This document shows, in pieces, positions 1-13,320 of a stretch of DNA of 64,000 nt; positions within the stretch are counted from its first letter, which is position 1; each line of letters begins with the position of its first letter. The translations under genes and the position numbers were made by a program. The DNA is from Ooceraea biroi (lineage: Eukaryota; Arthropoda; Insecta; Hymenoptera; Formicidae), in NCBI RefSeq assembly GCF_003672135.1, contig NC_039519.1, positions 7,068,001 to 7,132,000 on the forward strand, in the 5' to 3' direction. Under the pieces are notes generated by a model, which made no database searches, had not been told where the DNA came from, and saw nothing but the letters and a program-made list of their open reading frames with translations.

Positions 1-3000
1 GAAACATGTTTAACAAGTTTCTCCAGTTAGACCAATATCCGAGCTTGGAAATATCTGGAATCACGTTGTGTTTACGACGAAAATTATCCTAATCCGAAAT
101 ATCATGAGAATTGTAATCCAGATGTTCGAAGAATCTGCGGTAATGACATTAACATATAACAGCTTGTCCTCAATCGATTCTTAGAAATCGCGTAACTTCG
201 TTGCCTTGTAAATATATCTAAGCAAGGTTCCCCTATTGCAACACGTTGAGCATTTTGTAAAGTTTTATAAATAGTTCTGCGTAGTTAAACAGCTGGACCA
301 ATAAAGTATATATCCGATTGTATGTTATACGACTATTTCTATTCTTTATCACCTTGTTTGTGACATCCGAATCCACAATTAGATAAACTAATATTAATGT
401 AGCATTAAGTAAAACAACAAATTAAATTATTAATTAATAATTGATGACATGCAAGTTATTTACATCCTACTAACGAAATGTTTCATTTTTAATATAGTAT
501 TGAAATTATTGTATCTAAATTATTGTAAAAATAATGTTTTAAGCATTTTAAATATTACTTCTGTTATGATAAACTTATCTTTTATAATTATGATTAATAT
601 CTCATACAATTAATTTACATATTTTACATTCGTCGCTATCTAACATTACATAATTAGAAATTACACAACTGCGGATCAAAAATGAAAAATACGCTGTGTA
701 TAATTTAAATAATCCGTTATTTATTGAAATTATAAGTATTTCTTCCATCACAAAAATTATGTTACATCGTAATTATGCGATCACAGTTCACATTATCGCA
801 ATAGAAATGCTTACCTCTCGAAACAATACGTAACATATAATACTGTGTAAAAAAAAGAATTCAGTACATGGATAAAAATAAGATTTTACAACCAATGGAA
901 TAATACGTGGGCCATTTCAACAATTAATAATCACCAATTTCTTTATACATAATTATGCAAATTTTGTTTTTTATTTTATTCAATCTCGGAATTTGCGAAT
1001 ACATTAAAATGATATAAAAGTTCAAATTTGTTTCGTCTATTATTCAAACAGAAAATTCGGCTCCGAATATAACGTCGTACTGGCAAGTGGAATTCCACGT
1101 GTTTTATTCCTTAAACGCATATTCGTTGTACTTCAGAAAAAAACAATAATGCGAAATAGTAACGGGATAGTATCACATCGACTATCAATTTTAAAGAAAT
1201 CATCACAATAACTGAAAGCTAGCATAATTTTATGCTTGACACGTTACGTTACTTTGCAGGCACGTACTTTCATGTACCGGATAAAAAATCGTGATGACTG
1301 ATGGATTCACATAAGAAACAATTTATAGACATTCAAAAACGGATGAATATCTGCGACCTTTTTGTATCTAATTGCGAGTGGACCCTTGTTTTGGGGTTGT
1401 ACTTGTTGCTACGTAACAATTCGACTCGTTAATGTTCTTGCGTAACAATGTAATATCTTAAATTTGCTCGTTATTACATTACATTTAAGTACATTCACAA
1501 ATGTGGCTTCACGACAAACCTCCGTTGCTTGTCGCCGATTAGTAAATTTACAATAAGGTAACATAGTTGTTCCTCCGCAAATTTCTCTCACTGCGAATCT
1601 TTTCAATCAGGAGATACGGGAATTTTACGTACACCTTCCGTCACCTTTACATATTAATACTATCCCCCTCACATTGTTGACATTTTCATTTAAATATAAA
1701 TAGAAAATAAATAAATGCTTGATATTCCGTCGATATTTTAGTTACAAATTAATCAGATCAGATTATTCAAATTATTTTTACCTCAAATTATTTATTACTT
1801 AAATAATATAGTTTGTCAAATTTAATTTAATTTTAATTCACTCGATTATAATCAGGGCTCATAAATTGTTTACTAAACTGATTAATTATTATCTATACGT
1901 ATAATCGAAAATTGTGCAATATATTTATTTGATCCTTAAAGATCACATATGACTCAATTTTTATGAGTTTTAATCTCCTTCTTTAATTTTCATAAACTCG
2001 CTCTATTTCGAACTCTGCTTTACGAAAACGTCATTAGCTATAGATGATGAGTATTTTCACATTGATTGAAAATAATACAAAATATTCTTTTCGATCTCTG
2101 TACTTCGCATAGAAATCTAGAATTACATGTGCGTATACGTATATATGTGCGTCCTATGTATGTATATAGTAAATGGTTGATAGAGACTTTAATATAATCT
2201 ATATATAAAACAAACAAATATATTTACACTGTAATTATAATATAAACAATTAGATATTGTTATCTTCTTAGTAATAAAGTCTGAAATTCTTGTAAAATTT
2301 CAAGTGCGTGAAACTGAAAATATTAATTTACCATTAACGTCTCTAAAAATCAGTTTGATTTGAAGCAATATTTGATCACAAGCCCTGATTACAAATCGAT
2401 TACAATCTAGAATAAATCAAAGGAATAAAAAATAAATCATAAAGGATGCTGAAATCTTACTTTGATAAATAAATCACTCAGATATAACAAAACTATCGTA
2501 CATATCTGAGTGTATCGTTCAAATATGTATGTATGTAAGTGATACTGTTAAGTACGGGGATTGAAACCGGTATTATATCGTCGACGTTATTGTGCTGAGA
2601 TCCTGATAGGTGCACGTACGTGTGTCCTATACGCTATTCTTGGCAATGGAAGTGCGAGAATTGCTATAAAAAAGTCTTTCGTCGTGTACCTATGGCATAG
2701 ATAGAGAAGTAGGAAAGATGCGTTGATCGAAGTGATATCGGTTTCAATCCTTCAAGTCGGACAATCGCAGGTAATCCCGTAATAATTTGTTACACATGCA
2801 TATGCATTCGACGCGTGGATGTGTCCTTATTTATATATATATCTATGTACACATATGCATATATAATGTAACGCATTATTACGTGCGCGTATGTCGTATG
2901 TAACATGGCGTTTGTATGTACATTGTGCAAATAATCGAACACTTACATTGAACTGTTGTGTGTGTGTTGTATACATATACCGACCGTAGAATTAAGATAC

Positions 3001-3091
3001 GCGGAAAGTATGAGAGCACTCTCTCTTTCTGTTTCCTGTCTTCGCATCGGGGAGACCGAAATATAACAAAATTCTCCTATTAGACATTTTT
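1..3091. other. AT-rich flank, no supported gene
   Basis: This stretch lies 3' of the galactosyltransferase gene and is mostly AT-rich with no long open frame. It should contain that gene's 3' UTR. The nearest minus-strand AATAAA I found is at 1929-1924, which would give a 3' UTR of about 1.1 kb; this is a candidate only. On the plus strand a 30-codon frame is open from the window edge to a stop at 90-92, followed by AATAAA at 302-307 and T/G-rich DNA. That could be the tail of a neighbouring plus-strand gene, but it is too short to call. Confidence 0.4.
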
Positions 3092-4713
3092 TTAATTCGA
3101 TAGGCTTTCACTGCTAGGCCGTGATTTAGTAACCAGGCTATGTAAGGCGCGTATCCCACTTTCCGACAGGTTCGGAGGCCCGAACAGAAAATCCCGTCGA
3201 GCGCTTGGATTCGACAGCAGGTCCCGCATGCTCTCGCCCGTAAGCACCCAAGAGTGTAATGAGGTTTGCGTTAAATTTACTTTCCTAGCCAGTGTCCCGG
3301 TAATGTGCACGTCGTCGATCCAGAAGTACGGCTCCTTCTGAGCCTCGCGGTACAGTATAAATACACTATCGGGAGAATATAGAATCGCCCATCCGGCACA
3401 GTACGCGGGGTAAAGTCTACCAGGATACTCCTGGGGAGAGACCCGCCACTTCGAGCGCCAGGATCTCTTCACTGCGGAAGCCGACAGAAGATCACAGAGA
3501 ATCAGACGTCTTGCACCCCACGGCGAGAGGCCATGCGCCAGAAAGTCCAGCATGGCCGGTAAATGAACAAAAACGTCGTCATCTAATTTAAGTACATATT
3601 TGGCACCTGAAAAATATCAAGGTCTCATGTACGCTTATTTATGATTAACTTAAAGTATTAGGATGCATTTTTGACTATCACATACAATGAATAAAAAGTA
3701 AAGAATATATAATACATAGAGAGAGATACAAATAAAAAATTCTATTTGATAATTTTCTAATAATTGCACATCTTCAAAAAACAATACAAGTAGCATACTA
3801 TCGATTCGACATTTAATTACAACTACATTATTGATCCTTAAGCTACATTAACTTTTAAAATACACTTATTTTCCGCTCTTTGTATTTCAATCTGATCCGT
3901 TATCGTTTTGATTGCTCAAAAATTAATTGACAATATTATATATTAATGTATTTATCAGTAATGGTTTTTAGGGAGTTATATCACAAGGTCTGAAGTAAAA
4001 GAACAATTTCGAGAAACTTATTATAGAACTCAATCGAATCAAATGACTCGTGTGTGATCTTTAAGGATTAAATTCTCCAATGCTTCGCAAATTAAGCAGA
4101 TGTGATCGAACAGAATAATTAAAACAAGATAACGTGAAACTTTTATCTTCTTACTTGGACAGTAATAAGTAGCCCACTTTAATCCCATAACATGCTTGTA
4201 GGTCATGTTCCTATAGGCATCAAGAAAGTTTCCCTGTATTAAGTCTTGATATTTCTTATTCTCCTCCTCGAGCCTGGATTGATACTCCTCCGAGTATCCC
4301 ACAAGAAACAATAAAGTCACGTCCGCCGCTTGTTGACCCCAGGTTTCCCGCACAACATGCCTCTTCGGAAAATTGCCTGGCGCTGAGTGAACTAACATTA
4401 GCAGCAACGGCTGCGTACGGTTGCAAGGATTATGATTCATGGTGAACCTAAAGTCCGTGATGTTGATTAGCGTGGATTTATCATCGGACGGAAGTTCGTT
4501 TATAGAATACGGTTGAGCGGAGGGTGTGACGTTTCCGGGAAATATAAGGATATATCCTGGCGCGGCCACACCGCCGCTGGAGTAAGGGATCGGTGATCCT
4601 GAACCATCGATATGAATCCAAAACGAGAAGCATCCAGTTAGTGCCAAAACAACCAACAAGATGAGGGTGCATGGCGACGTACCGGAGGCATGAAGCCGCC
4701 GCTTATCCAGCAT
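3092..4713 (-). CDS. beta-1,3-galactosyltransferase, GT31 family (two coding exons)
   Basis: The predicted product is a Golgi type II membrane glycosyltransferase that transfers a UDP-activated sugar (usually galactose or GlcNAc) in beta-1,3 linkage. Coding exons are 4713-4155 and 3606-3092, joined across a 548-bp intron with donor GTAAGA and acceptor CAG; the phases fit and give 357 residues. Residues 15-35 form one hydrophobic signal-anchor. Family hallmarks are RETWG at 122-126, the metal-binding DDD at 195-197 created just after the splice junction, CAGW at 256-259 and WIDDVHITG from 282, which corresponds to the family's EDV motif. N-glycosylation sequons lie at 61, 84, 98, 169 and 297. 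An in-frame TGA lies upstream of the chosen ATG, and an acceptor at 4752-4753 shows that a further 5' noncoding exon exists. Length fits the family. Family is certain; the exact acceptor specificity (B3GALT or B3GNT type) is not. Confidence 0.9.
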
Positions 4714-4751
4714 GCTAATGAGCCCCTTTCATCATATACATCGGATTCTAC
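4714..4751 (-). other. 5' UTR segment with splice acceptor
   Basis: The minus strand reads a T-rich tract ending in CAG and then 38 bases of leader before the galactosyltransferase ATG. The leader carries an in-frame TGA, so translation cannot begin further upstream in this exon. The acceptor implies an upstream noncoding exon whose position is not proven. Confidence 0.65.
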
Positions 4752-5648
4752 CTGAAAAATACCGACAATGGCTCGATTAGCTGGATTCCAAGTTTGCTGA
4801 AAGATTACATTAATTAGAGATTATATTAATTTTAGAAAATTTTCCTAAGATGATAAAGTACAAAATGATGTATGATATTAAAGAGAGGATAATATTTTTG
4901 TAAAATTATATCTTAAAAGATTATATTTTATGAAAAATTTTAAAAATTTTCTATGTTGACATACTACTTGTGTTATCAGCACTCATTGATTCATGTCTCT
5001 GAGTCATGAAACAAAATAAAATATGCGAAGAGTGCTGATATGAAATCATTTTGCAACACATGTTACGCACGAGAAAATGTCACGTGCATTAACTCTTGTA
5101 CATGTCGCAGGTAAGCTAGCTTTCGAAAGTTTTACAAACAATAATAAATTTTCTCGCTCGATAATAATTTAACTCGAATGAAACAAACTAAAAAGTATCA
5201 AGGCATGTCGTTTGTAAGAAGTTTCCCACGCAAATCAATGAAGACCAAGTACGCGAGAGGCATAATATAAGACTGGATTAACCGATAAACATTGCTGTAA
5301 AAACGATTGTAATGAAATGTCATTTAACATAGAGATCTTAATAATTTTAACGATATTTATTAGCCTGTTTAATCAAATTAATATAATAAAACTGTGTTTT
5401 TAAATTACATATCAGAGTCAAATTATAATACTGGATAAATGTTCAAACCACTTTCATTCTCAGAGAATGCGAGCAAGTAATAGCATTCATTAATCACAAA
5501 AGTAATTTTAAAAAAAGTTAATAAAGAGCTCTTTTTCACAAATCAATACAACAGACATACTCACAGATTTCCAAAGGACCTATAGAAGAAGACTCGAAAG
5601 GCAATCAGGCGATACTGTTATGAATTCTGTCAGTTCCTCCCAACGTTT

Positions 5649-5683
5649 CTATCTATATCGTTTCCACTCAACGATATAGATAG
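5649..5683. repeat. short hairpin, 14-bp arms
   Basis: Arms at 5649-5662 and 5670-5683 are perfect reverse complements around a 7-base loop. The arms contain the simple motif TATCTATATCG. No function is implied by the sequence. Confidence 0.8.
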
Positions 5684-5690
5684 ATAGTAA

Positions 5691-5742
5691 CATTATACTA
5701 CTCATTTTACATTTTACATTATACTACTCATTTTACACTTTA
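5691..5742. repeat. 26-bp tandem duplication
   Basis: Two head-to-tail copies of a 26-base unit begin at 5691 and 5717 and differ at a single base. This looks like a recent replication-slippage duplication. Confidence 0.85.
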
Positions 5743-6070
5743 TAGGATAAATATTTTCCACTATTTAAGAGAAACAACATTATCATGAAGAATTTTAAAT
5801 AGCATTTTTCATGTTATCATATTTTTTCCAAATATAACATGTGAGAATAATTATATAAATTTATGTGACAATACTGTTTTATCAAACGTCACATAAAAAT
5901 ATTTAACATTTCAGAGTTTTGCGGTATAGATAATTACTATCAGATTTGGTTTCCGGGTTAGAGTCGCGTTTCTTATCGTTTTGTTCCCAACATTCGTGAA
6001 AATGTTGTATCATATTATCATATTATTATTTATATATATCTTTACAGAACATTCAATTTATTTTATTTTA

Positions 6071-6110
6071 ATTTCAGTTAATTTTAGTTAATTTTAGTTA
6101 ATTTTAGTTA
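6071..6110. repeat. 10-bp tandem repeat, four copies
   Basis: Four consecutive copies of the unit ATTTTAGTTA run from 6071 to 6110; the first has one substitution. Confidence 0.85.
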
Positions 6111-8866
6111 TTTTAAAATACTTCTAAATATATATACAGTGTTTTAGAATTAATAAGAAAAATGGCAATATATCACATTAAGTGAGAGATCACAAATATT
6201 ATTTAAAAAGTAATATTTATATTACTGTTTTTATACTACTTTTATAATATATATAATACCTTGACGACAAGCCACGCAACGTGAGTTGTGACAAGACGTG
6301 ACGTGCTCTATACCGTAACTATAATTTCGAAGCAACTTATACCATACACGTATTTCTCAGTCGTACATCAAGGTCAAGAAGTTCATAAATGAATAGTAAC
6401 GGTAGACTACTACGTAATGAATTCGTTATTCGGCATTGCTGTAACATAATAAAACGAGTGTCCGTGCGCGAAAAAAAACACTTGCTGTTACAAGTGTTCT
6501 AATACACATGTAGTGGAATATATCCATGCACTTAAAACAAGAGCTGTTCTCTAATTTTCTTTACAAATTAAAAAAGACTTATAAAATCATTAAGATTCGA
6601 GGAATGTGGTCACGATAATGGAATATAAAAAAATATCAAAGAAAGTCTGGAAGTTCACGCCAAACAGCAATCAAACAACTTTTTAACATGTGTGACATAC
6701 CACGCTATGATAAACAGGTCAAGATCGGTCTGACCTCGGCATATCTCAATCTAGATTTAATTTATCCAATAATCATCTATAGAGCGTGTCTGAATTTTTC
6801 AATTTCATAGCAAACAGCTCTAGTATTATCGCTTCTCTTAATCGCTCTACGTAGATGTGCTTTAATATTGGGAGAGGATTAAACACCATGCAATGTTTGA
6901 AAGATTAAAAAGAAGTATTAAGAATATACATAAAAATATTAATATCTAACGAATGTTATTTAGATTAATCGATTATTTAGATTAATCGACATTTTGTTCG
7001 ATCGATGTTTGTTGTATTGTTTCGTTTTCTAAACAGATTGTCAACTGCACAAGGTATAAGCAGGAAATTGTGTTTAATCAAACTAATCTGGTATAATCTG
7101 GTATAATGGTATCGTTAATTAATTAATGTCACTAAGCAATTAGAGTGCACAACGATACTGTGGCATCGACAATAAAATATCTTACTTGTAAAGTGCAGTT
7201 ACTCGCATGTTTATAATTATCTTTTTCTTCCAGAATTTTTGAATTGCATTTTAAGTTCTTTTTTTAAATATATAAAAAGTAAAAATTTTATTATATACAT
7301 ATATTTATAAGTTTTTAACATGATAAAAAAGTATTAACCTTTTACGATTCTTACGTCAAACTTGGAACTAAAAACGCTTACAGTCTATAAAACAAGATAA
7401 TTACCGTTCTATATTGGCTTACGACCAAGTCGCTAGTTTAAAGTACAAAAGACATGTACGAATGACGACTATTTATAAATTTTTCTTCAGACACAAGTGA
7501 TTGTAATAATTTATTATAACTTTATTATAATAGATGTGAAATATATTTTAATTTTATGCTAAACTACATTTAGTACCAATTAATACGCTAATTTATATCG
7601 AAAATAGCGTGATGTTTAAGATAGCGATTATATTTAAGGTGCCAAGACCAAAATATTTCGTTATAAACTTTTCATAACAAAATATAAAAAAAGTACAGTT
7701 TCGGTAACCGATAATCCATTTCTTTTAAATGAGTGTGTGAAGGTAGCAGCCTGATATCAGAATTCCAGAGTTCTGACTAGAGTTCTATCTTCTTTCTAAA
7801 GAGTTCTAAAGTTACCTATCATTTAAGAATAGACTTTCGCGATTAACATCACCGTAGTTGCATTTAAAAAATGGAGTACAAACTTTACGCCAGATTCCAA
7901 GATTAAATAATTCTGAATAGCTCTTATATGCTTCTTTTTAAAGTATTCTAGAATTCCTGAGAAGCAAAAGAAACATTTCTGATAGATAAAAAAAAGATAT
8001 TTACCTTTATTACTTTTGGTTATAAGAATATTGTTAATAACTCCTTTTTAAATCGTATCTAACTTCTAACTATAATTATAACAATAATTATAACAATAAT
8101 AGCAATATAACATAAATATGAATACTAACTTTATACTTTTTCGGCGATTTAAATAAATTGAGATATAAACACGAATGCGAAAGTAAAACTTGTTCCTCGG
8201 ATATCAAAGTACGAACTGATTCGATTTCTCTGGATGCTTATCAGATAACTAGAGATTATTTTATCATTTGCCATTAGCAACAAGCAAGTAATCGACACAG
8301 GAAGTTTAAATATATGTATAATCTTTTATAACAAAAGGATTAAATATGGTAGAGCTATTTCGAATCAGATTATTACATTTTCTATATTTGCAGATCTTAT
8401 CAGTTACATCCAGATTAAAAGCACATAGAAGAATAAACAGAATTAATCTGATTCTAGATTTATAGATTTGCTATCACATTTAATGTACTGATACGACAAG
8501 TACCGTTAAGTATCGTAACTACTGCTGTCCGATCAATATAATTAATGTAATTAATATCATTACTTATCGTGTATCAAACATAACAATATCAATTAATTTC
8601 AAGTATCTTTTTGTTATCTGCTAATGAAAAAAATGTACATTTCTAGAATAACAATATTAATAATAACATGTAATAGAATAACAAATATTATTATTGGTAC
8701 ATGTTATTCGAAATAAATTGTCGAAATTGTCGAAATACTGCAACTAATCTAGATTGCAATAAATAGTGTCGAACTAATTTTCTCTGCCGACGTTACTTGC
8801 TTGTTGATATAGGCAAGTGATAAAGCACTCTCTGGTTATCTCACAAGTATCCAGATAAGCATACGC

Positions 8867-8928
8867 TATCGTAACATGAATTGTTCGTTGGAGTTGTATA
8901 ACTCCAACGAACAATTCATGTTACGATA
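8867..8928. repeat. perfect inverted repeat, 29-bp arms, 4-base loop
   Basis: Bases 8867-8895 are an exact reverse complement of 8900-8928, separated by GTAT. No target-site duplication flanks it. It could be a templated-switch snapback insertion or a small fold-back element. The arms show no mismatch, so it is either young or maintained. Confidence 0.9.
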
Positions 8929-11900
8929 TCCGTGGAAAAAATTTTACTTTCATGTTTCTGTAATTTATTTCGCTGTACAATTTATTTAAATTGTCGAAAA
9001 AGTATATAAGTTATTTATATGCATTATATTGTTATTATTGTTATAATTGTGTGAACGTTAGAAGTTGAATTGATTTCCGCATATATATAGGAATGGTTGA
9101 ACTACATGTCTAATTCGAGATTGTCGAAGGATTTTACAGTGACAGTACAGAATTACAGCTGTTCCCATTACTAGAGCAAACTTAGTACTGTGCACACAAG
9201 GGTTGATTACGTTGATCCTTGAATTATCGGTTTGAAGTCGACATTATCGATCCTACAGATTCGTCAAGCACCAACATGTATATTAGGCCCAATACATGAA
9301 AATAAATTCTTTATATTTACAATATTTTAACTTAATATCTTTTACATCTTGTAACTTAATATCTTTTCTAACAAACTTAATCAAGTTTGTTAAATTCAAT
9401 TAAATGTTCCGCCATGTCACGTGGTAGTTTTAAGCACCGATGGTAACGCTTCAAAACCACAATATTCAAATGTAAAATGATTAGTAGAGGATAAATTACC
9501 GGATTAATTTGCATTGAATACATTTCCTATTTATAATCTTATATTTACTTTATCATATAATATTTGGCACTTCGTTTTGTAATGTCTTTCTGAATAACGA
9601 TGAATAATTTTGTTTCGATTTCTCATTGTGTCTCTATGTTGCACAGAATTCATTCACCGAGATCAAACTGACAGAAAAAAGCGCTTTGCGTGCGTAACTC
9701 GTGCGTAGGAATGAGATCACGTACGTGCAATTATTCGCGACATCCTCCGACACTGAGGTTGCCAACCCTCGGAAGTATGGTAGATCGACCGAGAAAAATT
9801 ACATCGCGATGATCCATGCACGTGAGGAAAAAGAAAGTCGCATGCGATCGACGACAACGATGAGTGTGGCACACTCGAACCTCTGAAACTGGGTGATGAC
9901 GCACACCCTTCATCTCTTAGGTCCAATACGCGTCGCCGAAAAACGTGGCACCAGGACGGCGCCTGTCAGGGACGGCCTGAGAAGGGAAGAAGCATCCCAG
10001 AAAGGCATCTTTACGTTGTCCTTGCGGGCAGTAAGAATAGTTATATATTTTCCTGACCTTTGGTAGGAACATCGAATGTAATCCTTCAAAAGAAATTTTT
10101 TTATTCGAAAAATGGTTTGGAAAAAAGAGTATATATCGTTACCTGTCTATTTTCAAGATCCAGGAGGAAAGTGGATCAACAGAAAGAAAGAAAGAACGAA
10201 AAAGAAACAGTTAATATAAAAGAAACAGTTCGAAATATAACTTCGCCATCCCCAAAGAGAAATATACAACAACTGAGTTGATAAAAGTAATTGTAAATAA
10301 ATTAATATTACGAATTCTAGTAAAGATCTTCTCTATCTGAACGATGAACTTCATTAGCTTCTTCTTCATCAGTAAAAATAAAACGCGTGGTTACACAAAT
10401 ATATAACGACACGGCTTGAGGAAAGGTATAAGACGAGAATAAGACACACTCTGCTGCCAAATATTTGTTTGCTAATCGATAACTATAATCTAAAAGACGA
10501 CTCTAAGGGTCAAGAATGAAAATGTCACGTGTCCTCCTTCGCTACGACTTTCAAAAGTATACGTTTCATAATGCAACAAATAATAACTTTCATCGCCTTA
10601 AGTTTCGTTACGTAACAGAAAATATAATGCAATAGCAATTAGACTTCGACTTGTAGTAAACAAGCAAACTATTGATAAAAAAATTGATAAGTATTACTTA
10701 AGTAGATTATTACTTAAGAAACTGATGCGCTAATTAAATAACGTCTATGCAAGCGGTGTAATATCTCGGCCTTACACGACAGAACAGCCCAGCGGTTTAC
10801 CAGCGTTCGACCGGCCGTGAATCAAAATCTTCGATATCACGCAACCATATTTCCGCTGATATTTCATTCCGAGATATGAACGAACTTTTGGCATTTACGA
10901 CGAGGCGTGGTAGACACGTCTGTCAAAGGATGATTATTCAAATCGCGCGCATCCGAACTATACTTCGCGCACGACGTTCTTTCAAAGAGTGAATTTTCGA
11001 TCAGGATGTTTGGAACAAAAATTGTTCGACCGCATCTATGGTTTATTCATGGCGCTAAAAGTTCCTCTCATGCCTCTCGCACTACGAGAAAGTCCACGGA
11101 GTGCATGCATTCTCCTCTTGTTGACGAGGCTAGGCTAGTCGATGAAAGAAATCGAACAGATATGACGTTCCCCGCGTTCTATGGAAGTGTTCCGTAGAAT
11201 TCGAAAAATTTGTTTCCGCATAGCGTGGAATTTACTTAAGCCTCCTTGTAAATTTACTTTTACTTTACACAATTTTTCCTGTGACATTCGATATATCGTA
11301 ATAAATAGCTAATAATTATCAATTTTGTGTTTTTTATGCATTTTCCCCATTAAACTTTGATTTTTACACACGAAATTGGAAAGTTTCTATTGTGCCTGTA
11401 GTGTGTACTCGTGCGCGTTGCTTATGTTCTTGCAAGCGAATTAAAGTTTTTACTTTGTACGATTACGTTTGTTCGTAGAAAAGCATATTTTATTATCCTG
11501 CGATTCTCGAGTCCGTACATCACGCGGAATCGCTATAGTTACGTCATAATGTTTATATGTATGAGTTGCGAGTCTAACAATTCGCGAGGGAAGCATGCAC
11601 GAAATGCATTTATAATGATATCAACTACTACTTAATTATTTACACAGGATGTCTTCTAAAATCTAAAAGAAAAAAAAATTAATATCAAATCAGTTGAAAG
11701 GCTTGTCCTTGAGACGATGCGCGCATCTCAGACACGCTGCATATAAAATAAACTTTCCGTGTATGCGTGCGTGTGTGTTTATTATCAAGCAATATCAAGC
11801 AAAAAAGGGCAAAGCCAACGCCGTAGCTTAACGGGTGGACATCCAGTTCAAATGCATTTTTTTCGAAACGAGTTCGAGCAGCTTGTGGGAGCGGCAAGTT

Positions 11901-12599
11901 TTTTAAATCAAGCATATGGCTATTTTATTTAGCAGTAATTATTTGCGTAAGACGACGTGAATCTAAATATCACGCAACGTAAAGCGGACTTGCTCAATAT
12001 GCAAACACGCATTTTCTCGTAACACAGAGTCCTGCATTCTCTATTTAGCACGACACTTAGCACCAAACGAGGACACCCGTTACTAATTTTCTTATTTATC
12101 CAGGTCGCCTACGCAATGTAAATCGATGCGACGTAAAAAAAAATTGAAAATTGAAAATCTTAGAAAGAATTCCTGCAAACTTATGCGTGTCGAGTGCACA
12201 TGCACACTAACGAATATTGCGATGTTTGTTTTAATAATAAAACGGATATTTTAAATTCGATCGCATCCGTAAACGTTTACCCGGAGAAACGGAAACGCTT
12301 GGGCACATTAGATAAAATAACACCGCACGATTATTCGCGCAAATATTAAATATACAAAGCGAGATTTAATTGAAAGGTACTCCGTTAATTTTTCACTCCA
12401 TTTCGGAAAACGCGAAGCGGAGAAGTCGCGGAACAAAAGAAAGTATCGTCAAGCGTGCTTGCCCGAAAAGTAAGAGTATTTTCACTTTGCTCGAAAACTT
12501 TCGTCACTGCTGAAACATCCGGACGCTTCTGCAGAAGCAAGCGAGAATGTAAATCGCTTTAGCGATCTCCGTCCTTTCCTCACTCAAAAACTGGCGCGT

Positions 12600-13320
12600 T
12601 TGTCTTTTTCTCTCAAATTTCGGCGATTTTGCACACGCAGAGTCCGAGACGAACATTCAAACGAAGAAAACGCGAGAGGGGAGATGTCGCTCCGCGAGAG
12701 ATGCACTCGAATTTCTCTGGTACAAAAAAGCCGCAAAAAAAACAGAAAACAAAAGGAGAAACGTCAGGAAAAATGCGCGGATATCGCGGCAGCGGGTTCG
12801 CCGTGACCGCACGAGTTCTCGCCGGATCCCGGCGATTTTCGCGCGCCCGGAGGCTGCGGACGGCAGATCGGAAAAAGATGAGGATGCGGCGAGCGCGTTG
12901 TTCACGCGTCACCGTGGCCGAGCGTACGGAGAAAAGCCGACAGGGATACTTACAAGTCGCATGTGGTGAGAAACTCCGAGAACTCACTAACACCCGCTGC
13001 GACAGCAGGAACCGCACCACGCACATTCGGGACCCGGTTAGCCGCGGGAAACACGGCGATCGTCGAGCGACGCGACACGAGCTCGCCGACGGTTTGAGGT
13101 TATATGCCAAAGAGGGTGTGAGTCGGAACGAGAGTGAGCGAGAGCCGACGGCGGTCAAGAGAGAGAGAGAGAGAGAGAGCGAGAAAAGGAGAGATGGAGG
13201 GATGGGGGGAGAGAAAGAGGGGAGTGTTTCTTGCGGAATCACCTGGCCGCACACATCGCCGACGTAACGCGCCGTGCGGCCTTTCTCCCCTCCTCTCTTT
13301 CTTTCTCTCGTGCAATGACA
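12600..13320 (-). promoter_or_regulatory. CpG-rich promoter-like patch; candidate distal first exon of the galactosyltransferase
   Basis: GC and CpG content rise sharply here compared with the AT-rich surroundings. On the minus strand a strong consensus donor, GTAAGTAT, occurs at about 12955-12948, just downstream of GC-rich DNA and a GA/CT tract at 13158-13179. That arrangement suits a 5' noncoding exon spliced to the acceptor at 4753. The long open frames on both strands are low-complexity by-products of base composition. This is inference; transcript data would decide it. Confidence 0.35.
13158..13179. repeat. (AG)n microsatellite
   Basis: An uninterrupted AG tract. In insects GA/CT tracts next to promoters can bind GAGA-type factors, but nothing here proves that role. 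Confidence 0.85.

Larger units (their letters stand above)
4752..12599. other. AT-rich intron or intergenic DNA, no gene
   Basis: I see no coding exon with family resemblance or good splice structure in these 7.8 kb. If the galactosyltransferase starts near 13 kb, this is its first intron. Contents are simple and inverted repeats: a 14-bp-stem hairpin at 5649-5683, a 26-bp tandem duplication at 5691-5742, a 10-bp tandem at 6071-6110, and a perfect 29-bp-arm hairpin at 8867-8928. From about 9.7 kb onward, GC-richer patches alternate with AT-rich DNA. Confidence 0.5.

Noticed and set aside
1409..1606. 65-codon frame on the minus strand
   Set aside because: AT-rich chance frame with no domain or conserved motif.
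11820..11885. tRNA-like A box (TAGCTTAACGGG) followed by a GTTCGA B-box-like motif
   Set aside because: The A box fits well, but the B box is imperfect and I could not fold acceptor and anticodon stems. At most a decayed tRNA-derived SINE fragment.
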